A stretch of DNA of 60,745 bases from DATGZX01 sp035296965 (GCA_035296965.1 DATGZX010000369.1:1-60745); one strand, 5' to 3'; positions 45,640 through 54,220 are shown, counted from the first letter of the stretch. The notes: generated by a model not told the origin, from the letters alone. Numbers and translations are program-made.

Positions 45640-45900
45640 TGTGCGCACGTCTCTGAATTCCGGAGGAAAATAGCAAGGTAGCCAGCCGTAGCACTCGACG
45701 CCTTCACCGAATTGGCCCAAACGCAAGGGATGGCCATCGAAGGGATCGATTGGAACTGTCTTGAGGTACTCCGGGACCAGAGCTTGCAATTCGACACGAT
45801 TCACAAATCCTGGCACTGGGTTGGTCTCGAACCGGACGAGGTGGTCGCTACCAACCCGTTCAGCGTTGGTCGCCCGATTCGCCAGGTCTTCCTTCTCTTA
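45640..45900 (-). pseudogene. C-terminal remnant of a planctomycete hypothetical gene
   Basis: The minus frame contains NPVPGFVNRVELQALVPEYL and KTVPIDPFDGHPLRLGQFGE, then GVECYGWLPCYFPPEF. LVPEYLxxVPxDPFDGxPLRY is a motif I associate with the C-terminus of large planctomycete membrane proteins of unknown role. There is no start codon or N-terminal domain, and the end runs toward the CRISPR-like repeats. Considered a gene relic. Confidence 0.45.
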
Positions 45901-45921
45901 TTGGAGTGGCCGCCCTGACCA

Positions 45922-46299
45922 TCAGGCAAAGGACTGCAAGGCTTCTTCTTCCGTAGGGTAAATGTTGAAAAGGTCGTTGAGACGGGTGGTTTCAAGCACT
46001 TCCTGGACGGCAGGAGATAGCCGGCACAGCGCAAGCCGTCCGTTGCCAACCTCGATTCTTCGGCTAAGCATCACCAGCTTCCCCAGTGCCATGCTCGGAA
46101 GGTAATCGACCGTAGCAAGGTTTAGAACAACGTGATTGCGGCCGACACTGCTGAGGGCATAGATTGGGTCGAACACGGCCCGGATGACATCGTCATCCAG
46201 AATCTTGGGGGTCTTCAGCCGCGCTACAGTTACTCTGCCGAAGTCCTCTCGCTCCAGCCAATGACTGCCATGATGGATGGACATAGCCGAATTGCTCAT
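45922..46299 (-). CDS. STAS-domain anti-sigma factor antagonist
   Basis: 125 residues if the ATG at 46299 is used; a TTG at 46320 or the next ATG at 46284 are alternatives, as none has a strong ribosome site. The STAS fold is clear: FGRVTVARLKTPKILDDDVI, NHVVLNLATVDYLPSMALGK, RLALCRLSPAVQEVLETTRL, DLFNIYPTEEEAL. The phosphorylatable serine is in LPSMALG. It follows the HATPase anti-sigma gene by about 60 bases in the same direction, so the two form an antagonist/kinase partner-switch pair. Confidence 0.88.
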   Translation of the reverse strand: MSNSAMSIHHGSHWLEREDFGRVTVARLKTPKILDDDVIRAVFDPIYALSSVGRNHVVLNLATVDYLPSMALGKLVMLSRRIEVGNGRLALCRLSPAVQEVLETTRLNDLFNIYPTEEEALQSFA

Positions 46300-46359
46300 T
46301 AGGGAAGGGCCGAGAAGCAACGGTAAACGTAGCGAATGCGCGATACTGCTTCAATTCTG

Positions 46360-46848
46360 TCATCCATCTGCCGATTCACCAGGAGGGGAAGTCAAGCGAC
46401 GCTTGCAAAGGCAAACGCAGTTCCCCCGCTCGTTATGGCAGACACCCGACATATAGGTCCTCATCAAGAGTAGACCGCGCCCGGAGGCTCGTTCCAGATT
46501 CTCGGGGGCGAGCGGATCCGGCACCTGCTGCGGATCAAAACCTGGTCCTTGATCCTCCACCTGGATTACCACGCCATTCGCGTCGAGGTGATGGCGCACG
46601 GAGAATGGTCTGCTCCAATCACGCTGGTGCCCGTGCTTGTGGGCATTGACAATCGCCTCTTCGGTAGCCAGGCGCATGGTAAGGACCTCTTTCTCGGAGT
46701 ACCCTACGCTCTCCATGCCGCTGGTCACCATGTGGATGACTCGCTCCATGTCCTCAAGCGATTGAATCGTATCATGCCGCCAGCGCTGGACACTGCCTTC
46801 ACGGGGCACCAGATCTTGCTGACACAATTCCAATCGGTCGCAGATCAT
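46360..46848 (-). CDS. Anti-sigma serine kinase (HATPase_c, RsbW-like)
   Basis: 162 residues from the ATG at 46848, after GGAGGT. The N-box is MRLATEEAIVNAHKHGH, the G1 box VEDQGPGFDP and the G2 box ASGRGLLLMRTYM; the fold is GHKL of the RsbW/SpoIIAB group. Such proteins bind a sigma factor or a related target and phosphorylate the STAS partner, which is the next gene. No sigma-B-type gene is in the window; in planctomycetes the targets are often response regulators or unknown. A short Cys-rich end (GNCVCLCKRR) is unusual. Confidence 0.88.
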   Translation of the reverse strand: MICDRLELCQQDLVPREGSVQRWRHDTIQSLEDMERVIHMVTSGMESVGYSEKEVLTMRLATEEAIVNAHKHGHQRDWSRPFSVRHHLDANGVVIQVEDQGPGFDPQQVPDPLAPENLERASGRGLLLMRTYMSGVCHNERGNCVCLCKRRLTSPPGESADG

Positions 46849-46864
46849 AGGCACCTCCACGTCA

Positions 46865-47230
46865 TTAAGATCTGTACCGGATATCGTTGGGCAGACGAAA
46901 AGTCCTATAGCACAGATCGGTGTCGCCCAGCCGCTGCAGTTGATTCTTGTCGAGGCGTGGATTGCCCATGCCAATCTGCACGGCGACATTCTTCACCACG
47001 TCCTTGGTCCGCCAGAGAAAGGTCACATGGCAATAGCGCGTGTCATCGGCAATGGGTTCCACTAATGGAGTAACTTGTTTCTCCACTTCTTCCCGGAACT
47101 TTTGCAATGCGGCACTATCTCCCGCAGCCAACTTCTCCTTCAGAGCAACCAGCCGCGTGCTCACCAGTTCCTCGGGTGGGGCCTTGACCGGGGTCCGCAA
47201 GCGCGCTGGGTGAGTGTATCCACCAAACAA
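46865..47230 (-). pseudogene. N-terminal fragment of an esterase (enterochelin-esterase-like domain)
   Basis: 121 residues. After a charged start (RTPVKAPPEELVSTRLVALK), VTPLVEPIADDTRYCHVTFL, WRTKDVVKNVAVQIGMGNP and LGDTDLCYRTFRLPNDIRY match the Ig-like N-terminal domain of secreted enterochelin-esterase-type proteins. The alpha/beta hydrolase domain that should follow (another 250-300 residues, catalytic Ser, Asp and His) is absent, and the frame stops 16 bases before the anti-sigma kinase gene. No signal peptide is left either. Confidence 0.55.
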
Positions 47231-47417
47231 CGAACATCACGACGCCGGCAGAGGATTTCATCGACTTCGCTTTCGAGTTGAGCTTGGTTGACCACGAAAC
47301 CCCACCGCGGCTGCATTGCGGGCTATTGTCGGAGGCTGCTGCAATAATTGCAAGAAACTTGTTGGGGACCTAACCGCCCTGCCACGGTTGCTTGCGGACG
47401 TCCTGTTCACCCATCTC

Positions 47418-48085
47418 CTACAAACTTGATTTGACCTCCTGCCACGCGGTCTTCTGCAGCAGGAACAAGTCTTTCTTCGTTAAGCCCTCGGCCTCGCCCT
47501 CAATCCCAATTGGGTTCTCCTTGAACAACACCGCAAGGAAGACGCCCGCGGCAAAATACGATCCGGCAAGAGTGGGATGGCTCTGGTCCCGGTCGTACAA
47601 GACCGGCTATTCGCGTTTGCGGAGGAAATGCTGCCAGACCACACCGACCGGAACGACCGTCGCGCCGAGGTCCCGGCCGATGCTAGTGTACGCATCCGTA
47701 ATGGCTTGTTGAGACTCCGGCGCGAGCTGCCGGGCCCAAGTCATGTAGAGGATGGTCTTCGCGGCCGCGAGCGTGATAGCTTCGTCGAAGAGTCGAAGAG
47801 TCGAAGGTTCTCGTGCATTCGTTTGGCATTCTTGATTGGGAGCGTGCTTTGCTGCTGGAGGATGACATAGTCGAAATGGCCCTCCTTGGTCGCTTCCAGC
47901 GCTTTGCCGGCATTCCAGTGCTGGCGGAGGGACGCGCCGCCAGCGCTGTTAAGGCGATGCCGGATGCTCTTGCCCCGCGTCACCGCCAGTTGTGTGAGCA
48001 GGCCGGGGAGATCATTGCGCGCGGTGAAGCTGTTGCCGATGAAGAGCAGCTTGAGCGGAGCCATTTCACGCGTACGATTGGCCAT
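47418..48085 (-). pseudogene. SGNH hydrolase with frameshift and internal stop
   Basis: Block I is LKLLFIGNSFTARNDLPGLL (nucleophile Ser of GNSF), block II HRLNSAGGASLRQHW, and block V YDRDQSHPTLAGSYFAA (D and H of the triad), with AKTILYMTWARQLAPESQQA between. The frame is broken after ENLRLFD, where the 8 bases CGACTCTT occur twice in tandem; one copy restores it. A TAG then interrupts KRE*PVLYDRDQSHP. Read through, it is a normal esterase/lipase-like SGNH protein ending at 47418. The start near 48085 (MANRTREMAPLKL) is a guess. Confidence 0.75.
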
Positions 48086-48387
48086 GCGGTCTTCCCGACG
48101 GATCGTAACCTCGAAAAAAAACGCGGACACTCGTTAGAGCTTATTCGCGTGCCAATGGACATGCCCACTTTCCGCCGGGAAACCTGGTACTCGGCCCAAA
48201 TACCATGATCTTCGCCAGGGAGGGATCAGAAACGACATACTTGGCGTCTGGTGCGCCGGAATCTTCGCCGTCGAAAACGACCGGTAGCCGTATACAATTG
48301 GCTGGGTTGCTGATTGTGTCGGAGCGTTCGACTCCCCCTCAGGGGTAGTTCGTATTCTCCATCTTCCTTAACGAATGAGGTGCGGCC

Positions 48388-48768
48388 ATGAAGCGCGTTG
48401 CGACCGTCGTTTGCCTGGTGGTTTTTGGCGGTATGGCCAATGCCGACGACAAAACCAATCCAACGGGGACCTGGAAGTACACCGCGGACGTCAACGGGCA
48501 GAAGCTCGACGTGACAATCAAGCTGAAGCTTGACGGCGACAAATTAACCGGCACCGTCAGCGTCGCTGACATGGAGAGCAAGATCGAGGACGGCAAATTC
48601 AAGGATGGCGATATCTCCTTCAAGGTGAACCGCGAATTCAATGGAAACCAGATCACCATCAAGTACAAAGGCAAGGTGAAGGGCGACACCTTCAAGGGCA
48701 AAAGGGACCTTGAACGGAACGGTGAGACGAATACCCGTGAATTCGAGGCCAAACGCTCGAAGGAGTGA
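48388..48768 (+). CDS. Small secreted beta-barrel protein
   Basis: 126 residues. The signal peptide (VATVVCLVVFGGMANAD) is followed by TGTWKYTADVNGQKLDVTIK, LKLDGDKLTGTVSVADMESK and IEDGKFKDGDISFKVNREFN, a run of alternating strands like lipocalin- or YceI-like barrels. This small family is frequent in planctomycetes and its role is unknown. It stands between a broken SGNH gene and the small membrane frame. Confidence 0.85.
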   Translation: MKRVATVVCLVVFGGMANADDKTNPTGTWKYTADVNGQKLDVTIKLKLDGDKLTGTVSVADMESKIEDGKFKDGDISFKVNREFNGNQITIKYKGKVKGDTFKGKRDLERNGETNTREFEAKRSKE

Positions 48769-48832
48769 GGCTGCAAAGGAGGGACGGGGCCTTTATCGCA
48801 GCGCCGTATGCCGGAACGCGCCGTGGGCCAAC

Positions 48833-49000
48833 ATGGGCGAACTCTACGGAATCGGTCTGGCCGTTGGCGGCACGTGCTGGCTCGCCGCAGCGCTCATTGA
48901 TGGTAGCCATTTCGAACTCGACCTTGCTTGTGCCCTCATCATGTGTGCAGCGGCCCTCTGGTTCATCAGCCGAGGTTTCATGAGGACGCCGCCTGCTTAG
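48833..49000 (+). CDS. Possible small two-helix membrane protein
   Basis: 55 residues from ATG 48833: GELYGIGLAVGGTCWLAAAL and ELDLACALIMCAAALWFISR form two helices separated by a short charged turn. The ribosome site is weak and no family is known, so the frame could be chance. Confidence 0.35.
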   Translation: MGELYGIGLAVGGTCWLAAALIDGSHFELDLACALIMCAAALWFISRGFMRTPPA

Positions 49001-49176
49001 TCGCTTCAAACACGCACCGGGGCGCGCGAACGCGAACAAGCGGCATCAGGATTCGTGCGAAGCCGCCGCTCTCGCCAGTGTGGCATGCATCGGCAGCGGC
49101 AAATAGTCGCCGAGCACCTTCGCGAACCAGATTTTCAGCTCAAGTCGACGTTCATCACGTCCAGGAGGAGTTCTTC

Positions 49177-50178
49177 ATGGCCCGCTGGATTTTGCCCCTC
49201 GTATCGGCCATGTTTGTTGTTGGCGTAACTGGTCGTGGCGCAGACTCGCCTCTCGCCATTCCCAAGGACACACTGCCGGCCAAAATCTCCTTGGACCGAA
49301 TCCCGCTCGGCCTGGATGCACGGCCCGTTCCCCAGACCAACTTGCTGGCAGAGGCTCGTGTGAATTTAGGCCGAAAACTCTTTTTCGATCCAATCCTATC
49401 CACAACACACACCATAGCCTGTGCCAGTTGTCACCAGCCGGACCATGGCTTTGCCAGCATCGGTAGGCCCCGCGGGCTCCATGGCAAACAGCTCTCTCGG
49501 CGGGCTCCCACGCTCTTCAACCGAGCGTTGGGAACCTCGTTTTTCTGGGACGGCCGTGAGAGTTCTCTGGAGGACCAGGCGTTGCGCCCTATTGCGGACC
49601 CGGACGAGATGGGCTCCAGTGTAGCCGACGTGCTCAATCGGCTGAAGAGTGATAGGGTTTACAAAGCCGAGTTCGAAGATGCGTTCTCCGATGGAGTAAC
49701 GGCGACTAACCTGAGCAAAGCCATCGCCAGCTTCGAGCGAGTGCTCCTGCGCGGTGATAGCGCTGTCGATCGTTTTCGTCGCATGGGAGAACTTTCTGCC
49801 CTGTCTGCACAGCAGCGCCACGGCCTGTGGCTGTACGAGAGTAAGGGCCGTTGTTGGCGCTGCCACTCCGGCGCAAACTTCACCGACGAAGAGTATCACA
49901 ACACCGGCGTTAGTTGGGGGAAGGTGCCAGCAGACGTAGGCCGATTTGTCGTGACGAAGGTGCCTGCGGATCGAGGCAAGTTCAAAACCCCTACGCTGCG
50001 CGGTGCTGCGCTGACGGGACCATACATGCACGATGGCAGCTTGAAATCACTGGACGATGTGATTGAGTTCTACAATCGCGGCGCCGGGGCCAACCCGAAC
50101 CTAGACCTCCAGCTCGTGCCGCTCAACCTTTCGAAAGACGAAGTGCACGACCTGGTGGCTTTTCTCAAGGCGCTGTGA
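49177..50178 (+). CDS. Di-heme cytochrome c peroxidase (CCP/MauG family)
   Basis: 333 residues; GGAGGAG precedes the ATG at 49177. Signal peptide (WILPLVSAMFVVGVTGRGAD). There are two c-type heme sites: C82-ASC-H86 (ACASCH) and C226-WRC-H230 (CWRCH). LGRKLFFDPILSTTHTIACA, RRAPTLFNRALGTSFFWDGR and KFKTPTLRGAALTGPYMHDG are the standard family blocks; the last carries the Met/His region of the high-potential heme. The enzyme reduces hydrogen peroxide in the periplasm or oxidises a partner. There is no adjacent MauA-like target. Confidence 0.92.
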   Translation: MARWILPLVSAMFVVGVTGRGADSPLAIPKDTLPAKISLDRIPLGLDARPVPQTNLLAEARVNLGRKLFFDPILSTTHTIACASCHQPDHGFASIGRPRGLHGKQLSRRAPTLFNRALGTSFFWDGRESSLEDQALRPIADPDEMGSSVADVLNRLKSDRVYKAEFEDAFSDGVTATNLSKAIASFERVLLRGDSAVDRFRRMGELSALSAQQRHGLWLYESKGRCWRCHSGANFTDEEYHNTGVSWGKVPADVGRFVVTKVPADRGKFKTPTLRGAALTGPYMHDGSLKSLDDVIEFYNRGAGANPNLDLQLVPLNLSKDEVHDLVAFLKAL

Positions 50179-50594
50179 CGGCCTGTTCAGCCACATCGTG
50201 AGGCAAGCTTTCCTCCATGTCCGCGCTGCCACGTTTGGTCCGTTCATCATAAGGTTGCTTACACCGGTCCTTGCGTTGGGTAAGATCAGGCTGGAAAGGC
50301 GGGTAGATGGCAGAACCCATTCTCTTCGAATGCCATGCGTCATCCGATGTCAGGAATCGTTCAAAAGAACCACAAGCCCTCCCCAACAGCTAAACCATTG
50401 GCGTCGCCAGCGTCGCGTACGGCCCCCACCGTGACAGACGCTGACGCTTCCAGGAGCAGGCTACAACTTACTGATTTCGAGAATAGTAAGTTCGCCGTCG
50501 GCTCATTCACTTTCGATAGCGCCGGCTGTAGCCATTCTGTAGCCAATGGAATGGAAATCAGTGAGAATCAGTGGACATTGGAGGAATATGGAAA
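50179..50594. other. Intergenic, nothing recognised
   Basis: About 416 bases after the peroxidase gene, with short frames only. No terminator hairpin with a T run was seen. The half tRNA and its hairpin follow. Confidence 0.5.
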
Positions 50595-50630
50595 CGTCGC
50601 AAGCTGCTTGCTGGTGAACAGCTTGCGACG
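50595..50630. other. Perfect 12-bp hairpin next to the half tRNA
   Basis: CGTCGCAAGCTG (50595-50606) and CAGCTTGCGACG (50619-50630) are exact inverted copies around a 12-base loop. There is no T run on either side, so it is unlikely to be a simple terminator. It ends 28 bases before the tRNA-like sequence and may be a recombination or transcription-end structure. Confidence 0.6.
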
Positions 50631-50658
50631 TAGGGAGACGATGGTGGAAAATGCCAGA

Positions 50659-50705
50659 ACGGTCTTCGGAACCATAGGTTGGGGGTTCAAGTCCCTCCGG
50701 GCGTA
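50659..50705 (+). pseudogene. 3' half of a tRNA-Arg (anticodon UCG), candidate att site
   Basis: From 50659 the sequence follows tRNA positions 27-73 without a gap: stem ACGGT, loop CTTCGGA (anticodon TCG at 50666-50668), stem ACCAT, variable AGGTT, T-arm GGGGG-TTCAAGT-CCCTC, acceptor CGGGCGT and discriminator A. The partner acceptor strand (ACGCCCG) and D-arm are missing upstream. Such 3' halves are what integrative elements leave at tRNA genes. No integrase is in the window. Confidence 0.7.
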
Positions 50706-50767
50706 GTTGACGTAAACCTCAAGCCGAACGCGTGTCGCGCGTACCTATCAGTGGTTGGTAGTGCGGC

Positions 50768-50932
50768 CTAGAAACGCCGATTCGCGCGGAAGTCTTCCGC
50801 GCAGGAAGGGCAAGCATTTTCCCTCCCCCCATTGAGAAAAGGCAGGATTGTCTCCCGGCGGAAATGCTGTTCTGCTTCTGCAAGGCGACCGTAGCCCCCA
50901 ATGAGCTTGTCATGATGCATCCGTGGTCCCAT
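50768..50932 (-). CDS. Possible small CxxC protein coupled to the Gfo/Idh gene
   Basis: 54 residues starting at the ATG that directly follows the TAA of the upstream oxidoreductase gene (TAAATG). It reads MGPRMHHDKLIGGYGRLAEA, EQHFRRETILPFLNGGRENA, CPSCAEDFRANRRF. The CPSC near the end could be half of a zinc site. The tight spacing suggests coupled translation, but the frame is short and unknown. Confidence 0.4.
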   Translation of the reverse strand: MGPRMHHDKLIGGYGRLAEAEQHFRRETILPFLNGGRENACPSCAEDFRANRRF

Positions 50933-52318
50933 TTAGAGACTCCAGCCCTTGCGATAACCAGGCCGCACAAACTGATTTAGCTCCGGGATGTTTTTTACCT
51001 TTAGGTTAAGATTATCCCATTCCAAGCGCCGGCCTGGCGCTCGTAGCGAAAGCACGCCCAGCAACACGATTTCGGTCAGAGGGCCGGCGTAATCAAAATT
51101 CGACACCGGCCGCGATCCTCCTTTGCACGCGGCGACCCACTCCTCGTAATGTCCAGGCGAACGGGACATCGTTTTCGCGATCTTGGCAGCGTCCTGGTGT
51201 AGCTCGGCTGGCAGAAGCTGGGGCATGCCGCCGTGCGAGGAGTGAACCATCATGCCCTTGCTACCGATGTACAGGACGCCGTTATCGGGAAGCTGTTGGT
51301 TGCGAGGCATGAGCGTTGGCGTCTGCGGCATCAGGCCTCCGTCGTACCAGGTCATCCGAACGGCCGGCCGTGCGCCGCGTTCCGGAAATTCGTAGTAGAT
51401 GATGGAGGCGATCGGATAGGTCTCCGCATTCGGCATGTTGCCGTCCAGGACTGAGCCGTCAATCGTTGTGCGGGCCTCGATCATGCTTGGTGGCCCCAAC
51501 TCCAGAGCCCAAACAGGATGGTCGATGATGTGGCAACCCATGTCGCCCAGCGCTCCCGTGCCGAAATCCCACCATCCGCGCCAGGTGACCGGGACATAGG
51601 CAGGGCTGTAAGGTCGCGCATGGACCGGCCCCAGCCACAGATCCCAGCTCAGCGTGGACGGCACCGGCGGCCTGCTTGTAGGACGACCGATTCCTTGCTT
51701 CCAGAGGCGGCCCGCCCGGTCAGACCAGACGTGCACTTCGCGCACCGCACCCAGAATGCCGGCCCGGATCCATTCGTTCGTAAGCCGGGCTCCTTCCGTG
51801 GCGTGGCCCTGATTGCCCATCTGCGTGGCGATGCCGGCCACATGGGCGGCCTCGGTTACCGCGCGACATTCATGGAGCGTGCGAGTGAGCGGTTTCTGGC
51901 AGTAAACGTGTTTGCCTGCACGGATCGCTGCCATGGACGCGACCGCATGGATGTGGTCTGGCGTGCCCACCGATACGGCGTCGATATGCTTCGCCTCCTT
52001 GTCCAGCATCTCGCGGAAGTCTTTGTATCGGCGTGCCCGCGGAAATGCTTGGTAGGAGCCGGCGGCGCGCTTGTCGTCGACGTCGCACAGGGCGACTACA
52101 TTGACGCCTAGTCGGGCAAGGGTAGCAATGTCGCCGCCGCCCATTCCGCCGGCGCCAATTCCCGCCAAGTTGACGCGCTCACTCGGTGGGATGAAGCCGG
52201 CTCCACCCAGCACATGACGCGGGACAATGGTAGTCAGGGCCGCCCCGGTGGTCGCGGCCAGAAACGATCGGCGCGAGGTCTTTGAGATCGGGAATTTGTC
52301 TTCGACGGCACTTTTCAT
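50933..52318 (-). CDS. Tat-exported Gfo/Idh/MocA family oxidoreductase
   Basis: 461 residues from the ATG at 52318. The Tat signal is TSRRSFLAATTGAALTTIVP. The NAD(P)-binding fold has IGAGGMGGGDIATLARLGVN followed by VVALCDVDD, then YKDFREMLDKEAKHIDAVSV, GTPDHIHAVASMAAIRAGKH and VYCQKPLTRTLHECRAVTEA, the EKP-like motif being QKPLT with the catalytic Lys. The C-terminal dimer domain has WWDFGTGALGDMGCHIIDHP. Planctomycetes hold many such exported copies, usually for sugar or inositol chemistry. The substrate is unknown and there is no operon partner except a 54-residue frame. Confidence 0.92.
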   Translation of the reverse strand: MKSAVEDKFPISKTSRRSFLAATTGAALTTIVPRHVLGGAGFIPPSERVNLAGIGAGGMGGGDIATLARLGVNVVALCDVDDKRAAGSYQAFPRARRYKDFREMLDKEAKHIDAVSVGTPDHIHAVASMAAIRAGKHVYCQKPLTRTLHECRAVTEAAHVAGIATQMGNQGHATEGARLTNEWIRAGILGAVREVHVWSDRAGRLWKQGIGRPTSRPPVPSTLSWDLWLGPVHARPYSPAYVPVTWRGWWDFGTGALGDMGCHIIDHPVWALELGPPSMIEARTTIDGSVLDGNMPNAETYPIASIIYYEFPERGARPAVRMTWYDGGLMPQTPTLMPRNQQLPDNGVLYIGSKGMMVHSSHGGMPQLLPAELHQDAAKIAKTMSRSPGHYEEWVAACKGGSRPVSNFDYAGPLTEIVLLGVLSLRAPGRRLEWDNLNLKVKNIPELNQFVRPGYRKGWSL

Positions 52319-52694
52319 GATTGCTCCTGGATTTAGGTGGGTGTCGCAGAGTTCAGGGTAAGTGGCGGCGCCACCCTGGGCAAGTGCTCGGCTGGAAAGA
52401 TGTCGCAGCTGTGGGATCGAACAGTCGGTTGCTCCACTCGGTCTGGAACGAGTGATCGCCTGGTCCATCCGTCAATGTTTGGGTGGGAGCAGACATGACG
52501 AAGAGATTAAAGCAGCGCTTGAGATTCCCATTGGCCGAACCAGGCCTTCACCTGACCGCAAATAGCGGGGCACAGCGTCACCGACCGGACGGCATACTGG
52601 GTATGTATAGGACGCTCAGGATCTCCCGCTCCATGCAGCCCTAGCAAGCCTAGAGGTCATCGTCGAACAGGGTTCCACGCTGCCTTCCATGGGA
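52319..52694. other. Intergenic, nothing recognised
   Basis: 376 bases upstream of the oxidoreductase gene and downstream of the glycine-zipper gene. Expected to hold the promoter of the former; no structure found. Confidence 0.45.
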
Positions 52695-53285
52695 TTAGTT
52701 CACAGGAACCGGCTGCGGCGGCAAGTCCGCCGTTGGCTGAGCGGTCGTTGGCGCCGGCGCAGTAACCGCTTGCACGGGCGGGGGCTGTACTGGGTCGACG
52801 ACGTAAACCGGCGCCGCATAGCCATGGCGATAGCGCCACGAACGATCGTAGGTGGTCGCCATCATCGCTCGCACGACGTCGTCGCTCACACCTTGCTGTT
52901 TGAGCCAGATCGTATCGTTGGCCGAGAGTTGATAAACCGAACCACTGGAATGAATCTGGCCGATTATCACGCCATCGGACACGCCGGCTTGGGTCATCTG
53001 CACGACTTCGGTCACGCCCAGCATGCGCGCGTCACGAGCGGCCGCAGCCTTCTTCTCAGCTTCGTCTTCGGAGTGGCCAACGAGGCCGCCGGTAAGCGCT
53101 CCCACTCCGGCACCGATCAGTGCACCAGCGCCAGTGTGCCCTGTGGCATGTCCGATCAGCGCGCCGGCCCCTGCGCCAACAAGGCCGCCGCCGGCCGCTC
53201 CTGCCTCGGTATTAGACATCGAGCTGCAACCGCTGGCAAACAACATCGGGAGAGTCAGGCATGCGAAAAACTGTTGAGTCGTCAT
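52695..53285 (-). CDS. Glycine-zipper lipoprotein
   Basis: 196 residues. The lipobox LFASGC follows a short signal peptide. Residues 28-70 form a glycine zipper (GAAGGGLVGAGAGALIGHAT, TGAGALIGAGVGALTGGLVG), which inserts in or packs against the outer membrane. A helical domain (VTEVVQMTQAGVSDGVIIGQ) and a Pro-rich tail (PPPVQAVTAPAPTTAQPTAD) follow. It is a structural envelope protein, common in planctomycetes and proteobacteria. Confidence 0.88.
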   Translation of the reverse strand: MTTQQFFACLTLPMLFASGCSSMSNTEAGAAGGGLVGAGAGALIGHATGHTGAGALIGAGVGALTGGLVGHSEDEAEKKAAAARDARMLGVTEVVQMTQAGVSDGVIIGQIHSSGSVYQLSANDTIWLKQQGVSDDVVRAMMATTYDRSWRYRHGYAAPVYVVDPVQPPPVQAVTAPAPTTAQPTADLPPQPVPVN

Positions 53286-53786
53286 GAGGCCTGCCCCTTT
53301 TGAGTGGTTACCAATTGCGTGTCCTGAACCATGCCTGTTTGGTTATCGACCAATTGGAGTCGTGCGGATTAGTCGGGTACGGCCTGGCAGACGACGCGAA
53401 ATGCCCAAATCCCCAGTTCCCCCCGCATTGCAACCACCTGGTGGGCGGCACGGGCCTGGATGTCCTCCAATTCTATCGCCAAAGGGCTAGAATTAGACCC
53501 TTGCCCTCCGCTTGTTTTCTTCACCTTGATGATGGCACTCTTCCCCAAGGAGCGCGCTTCTTTGTCTTTGCACCATTCTGAGAATGCAGGTATCCGTTCG
53601 CTGTTGCCCTGTTGGGCTAGAAAGGCCCAACTGCATTACATTCTCCAAGTTACGATCGCCCTGGCCGGCCAATCCTTCTTGCCCGCGATCTGATTACGAA
53701 CAGCCTGACGATAATCGAAGCCTTCGTAAGAACAAGCCGAACGCAAGTTAAAGCGTACCTATCTGCGTCGAATGTGCGAACCCGAA
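53286..53786. other. Intergenic, nothing recognised
   Basis: 501 bases with only short frames. Near 53735-53760 the sequence AAGCCGAACGC, then a GCGTACCTATC motif, resembles one at 50722-50748; both can form small hairpins. No gene assigned. Confidence 0.4.
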
Positions 53787-53966
53787 CTACGACGGCAGCT
53801 CGAGTTGCCATAGTTTCATCATCAGCCACACGGGGCCCAAGATCACGGGCCAGACTTCCGCCACTCCAACGTTTTCCCGCATGGCCGGGGTATCTCGAAA
53901 CGCCATGGCCAATGCAACTAACCCGCTCAATCCCCAGCCAATGATTACCCACCAGTACCATTCCAT
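53787..53966 (-). CDS. Small single-pass membrane protein
   Basis: 59 residues from the ATG at 53966 (MEWYWWVIIGWGLSGLVALA); the longer frame from 53993 is possible. One strong N-terminal helix, a charged middle (FRDTPAMRENVGVAEVW), and a second hydrophobic stretch (PVILGPVWLMMKLWQ). No family recognised. The coding pattern is convincing, but function is unknown. Confidence 0.55.
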   Translation of the reverse strand: MEWYWWVIIGWGLSGLVALAMAFRDTPAMRENVGVAEVWPVILGPVWLMMKLWQLELPS

Positions 53967-54018
53967 TTTCCGCTCTCTTTCTGAAGGTTTCACGAGCGCG
54001 TAATGCCACGTCGATACA

Positions 54019-54133
54019 AGAGCCTGCTGAAAAAGGGGTCTGACCCCCTACGAAGCTTCACTGTGATTTCCCGCTTTCTTGAGGATCTACTGCCCTTCGT
54101 GGAAGGGGTCAGAGCCCTTTTTCAGCAGGCTCT
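54019..54133. mobile_element. 115-bp MITE-like element with 29-bp inverted repeats
   Basis: The 29-base arm at 54019-54047 (AGAGCCTGCTGAAAAAGGGG...) is the inverse of 54105-54133 with one mismatch. The 57 bases between have no coding capacity. Ends beginning GAGCCTGCTGAAAAA resemble terminal repeats of insertion-sequence derivatives, so this looks like a non-autonomous element. No parent transposase with these ends is in the window. Confidence 0.65.
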
Positions 54134-54220
54134 ACAAATTGGGGCGTCGGGATCAATGAAGTAAGGCGTTATCTAAATCTGGACTCTGGTGGCTGCAACC
54201 GTCTTGCGCCACTGGAAGCA

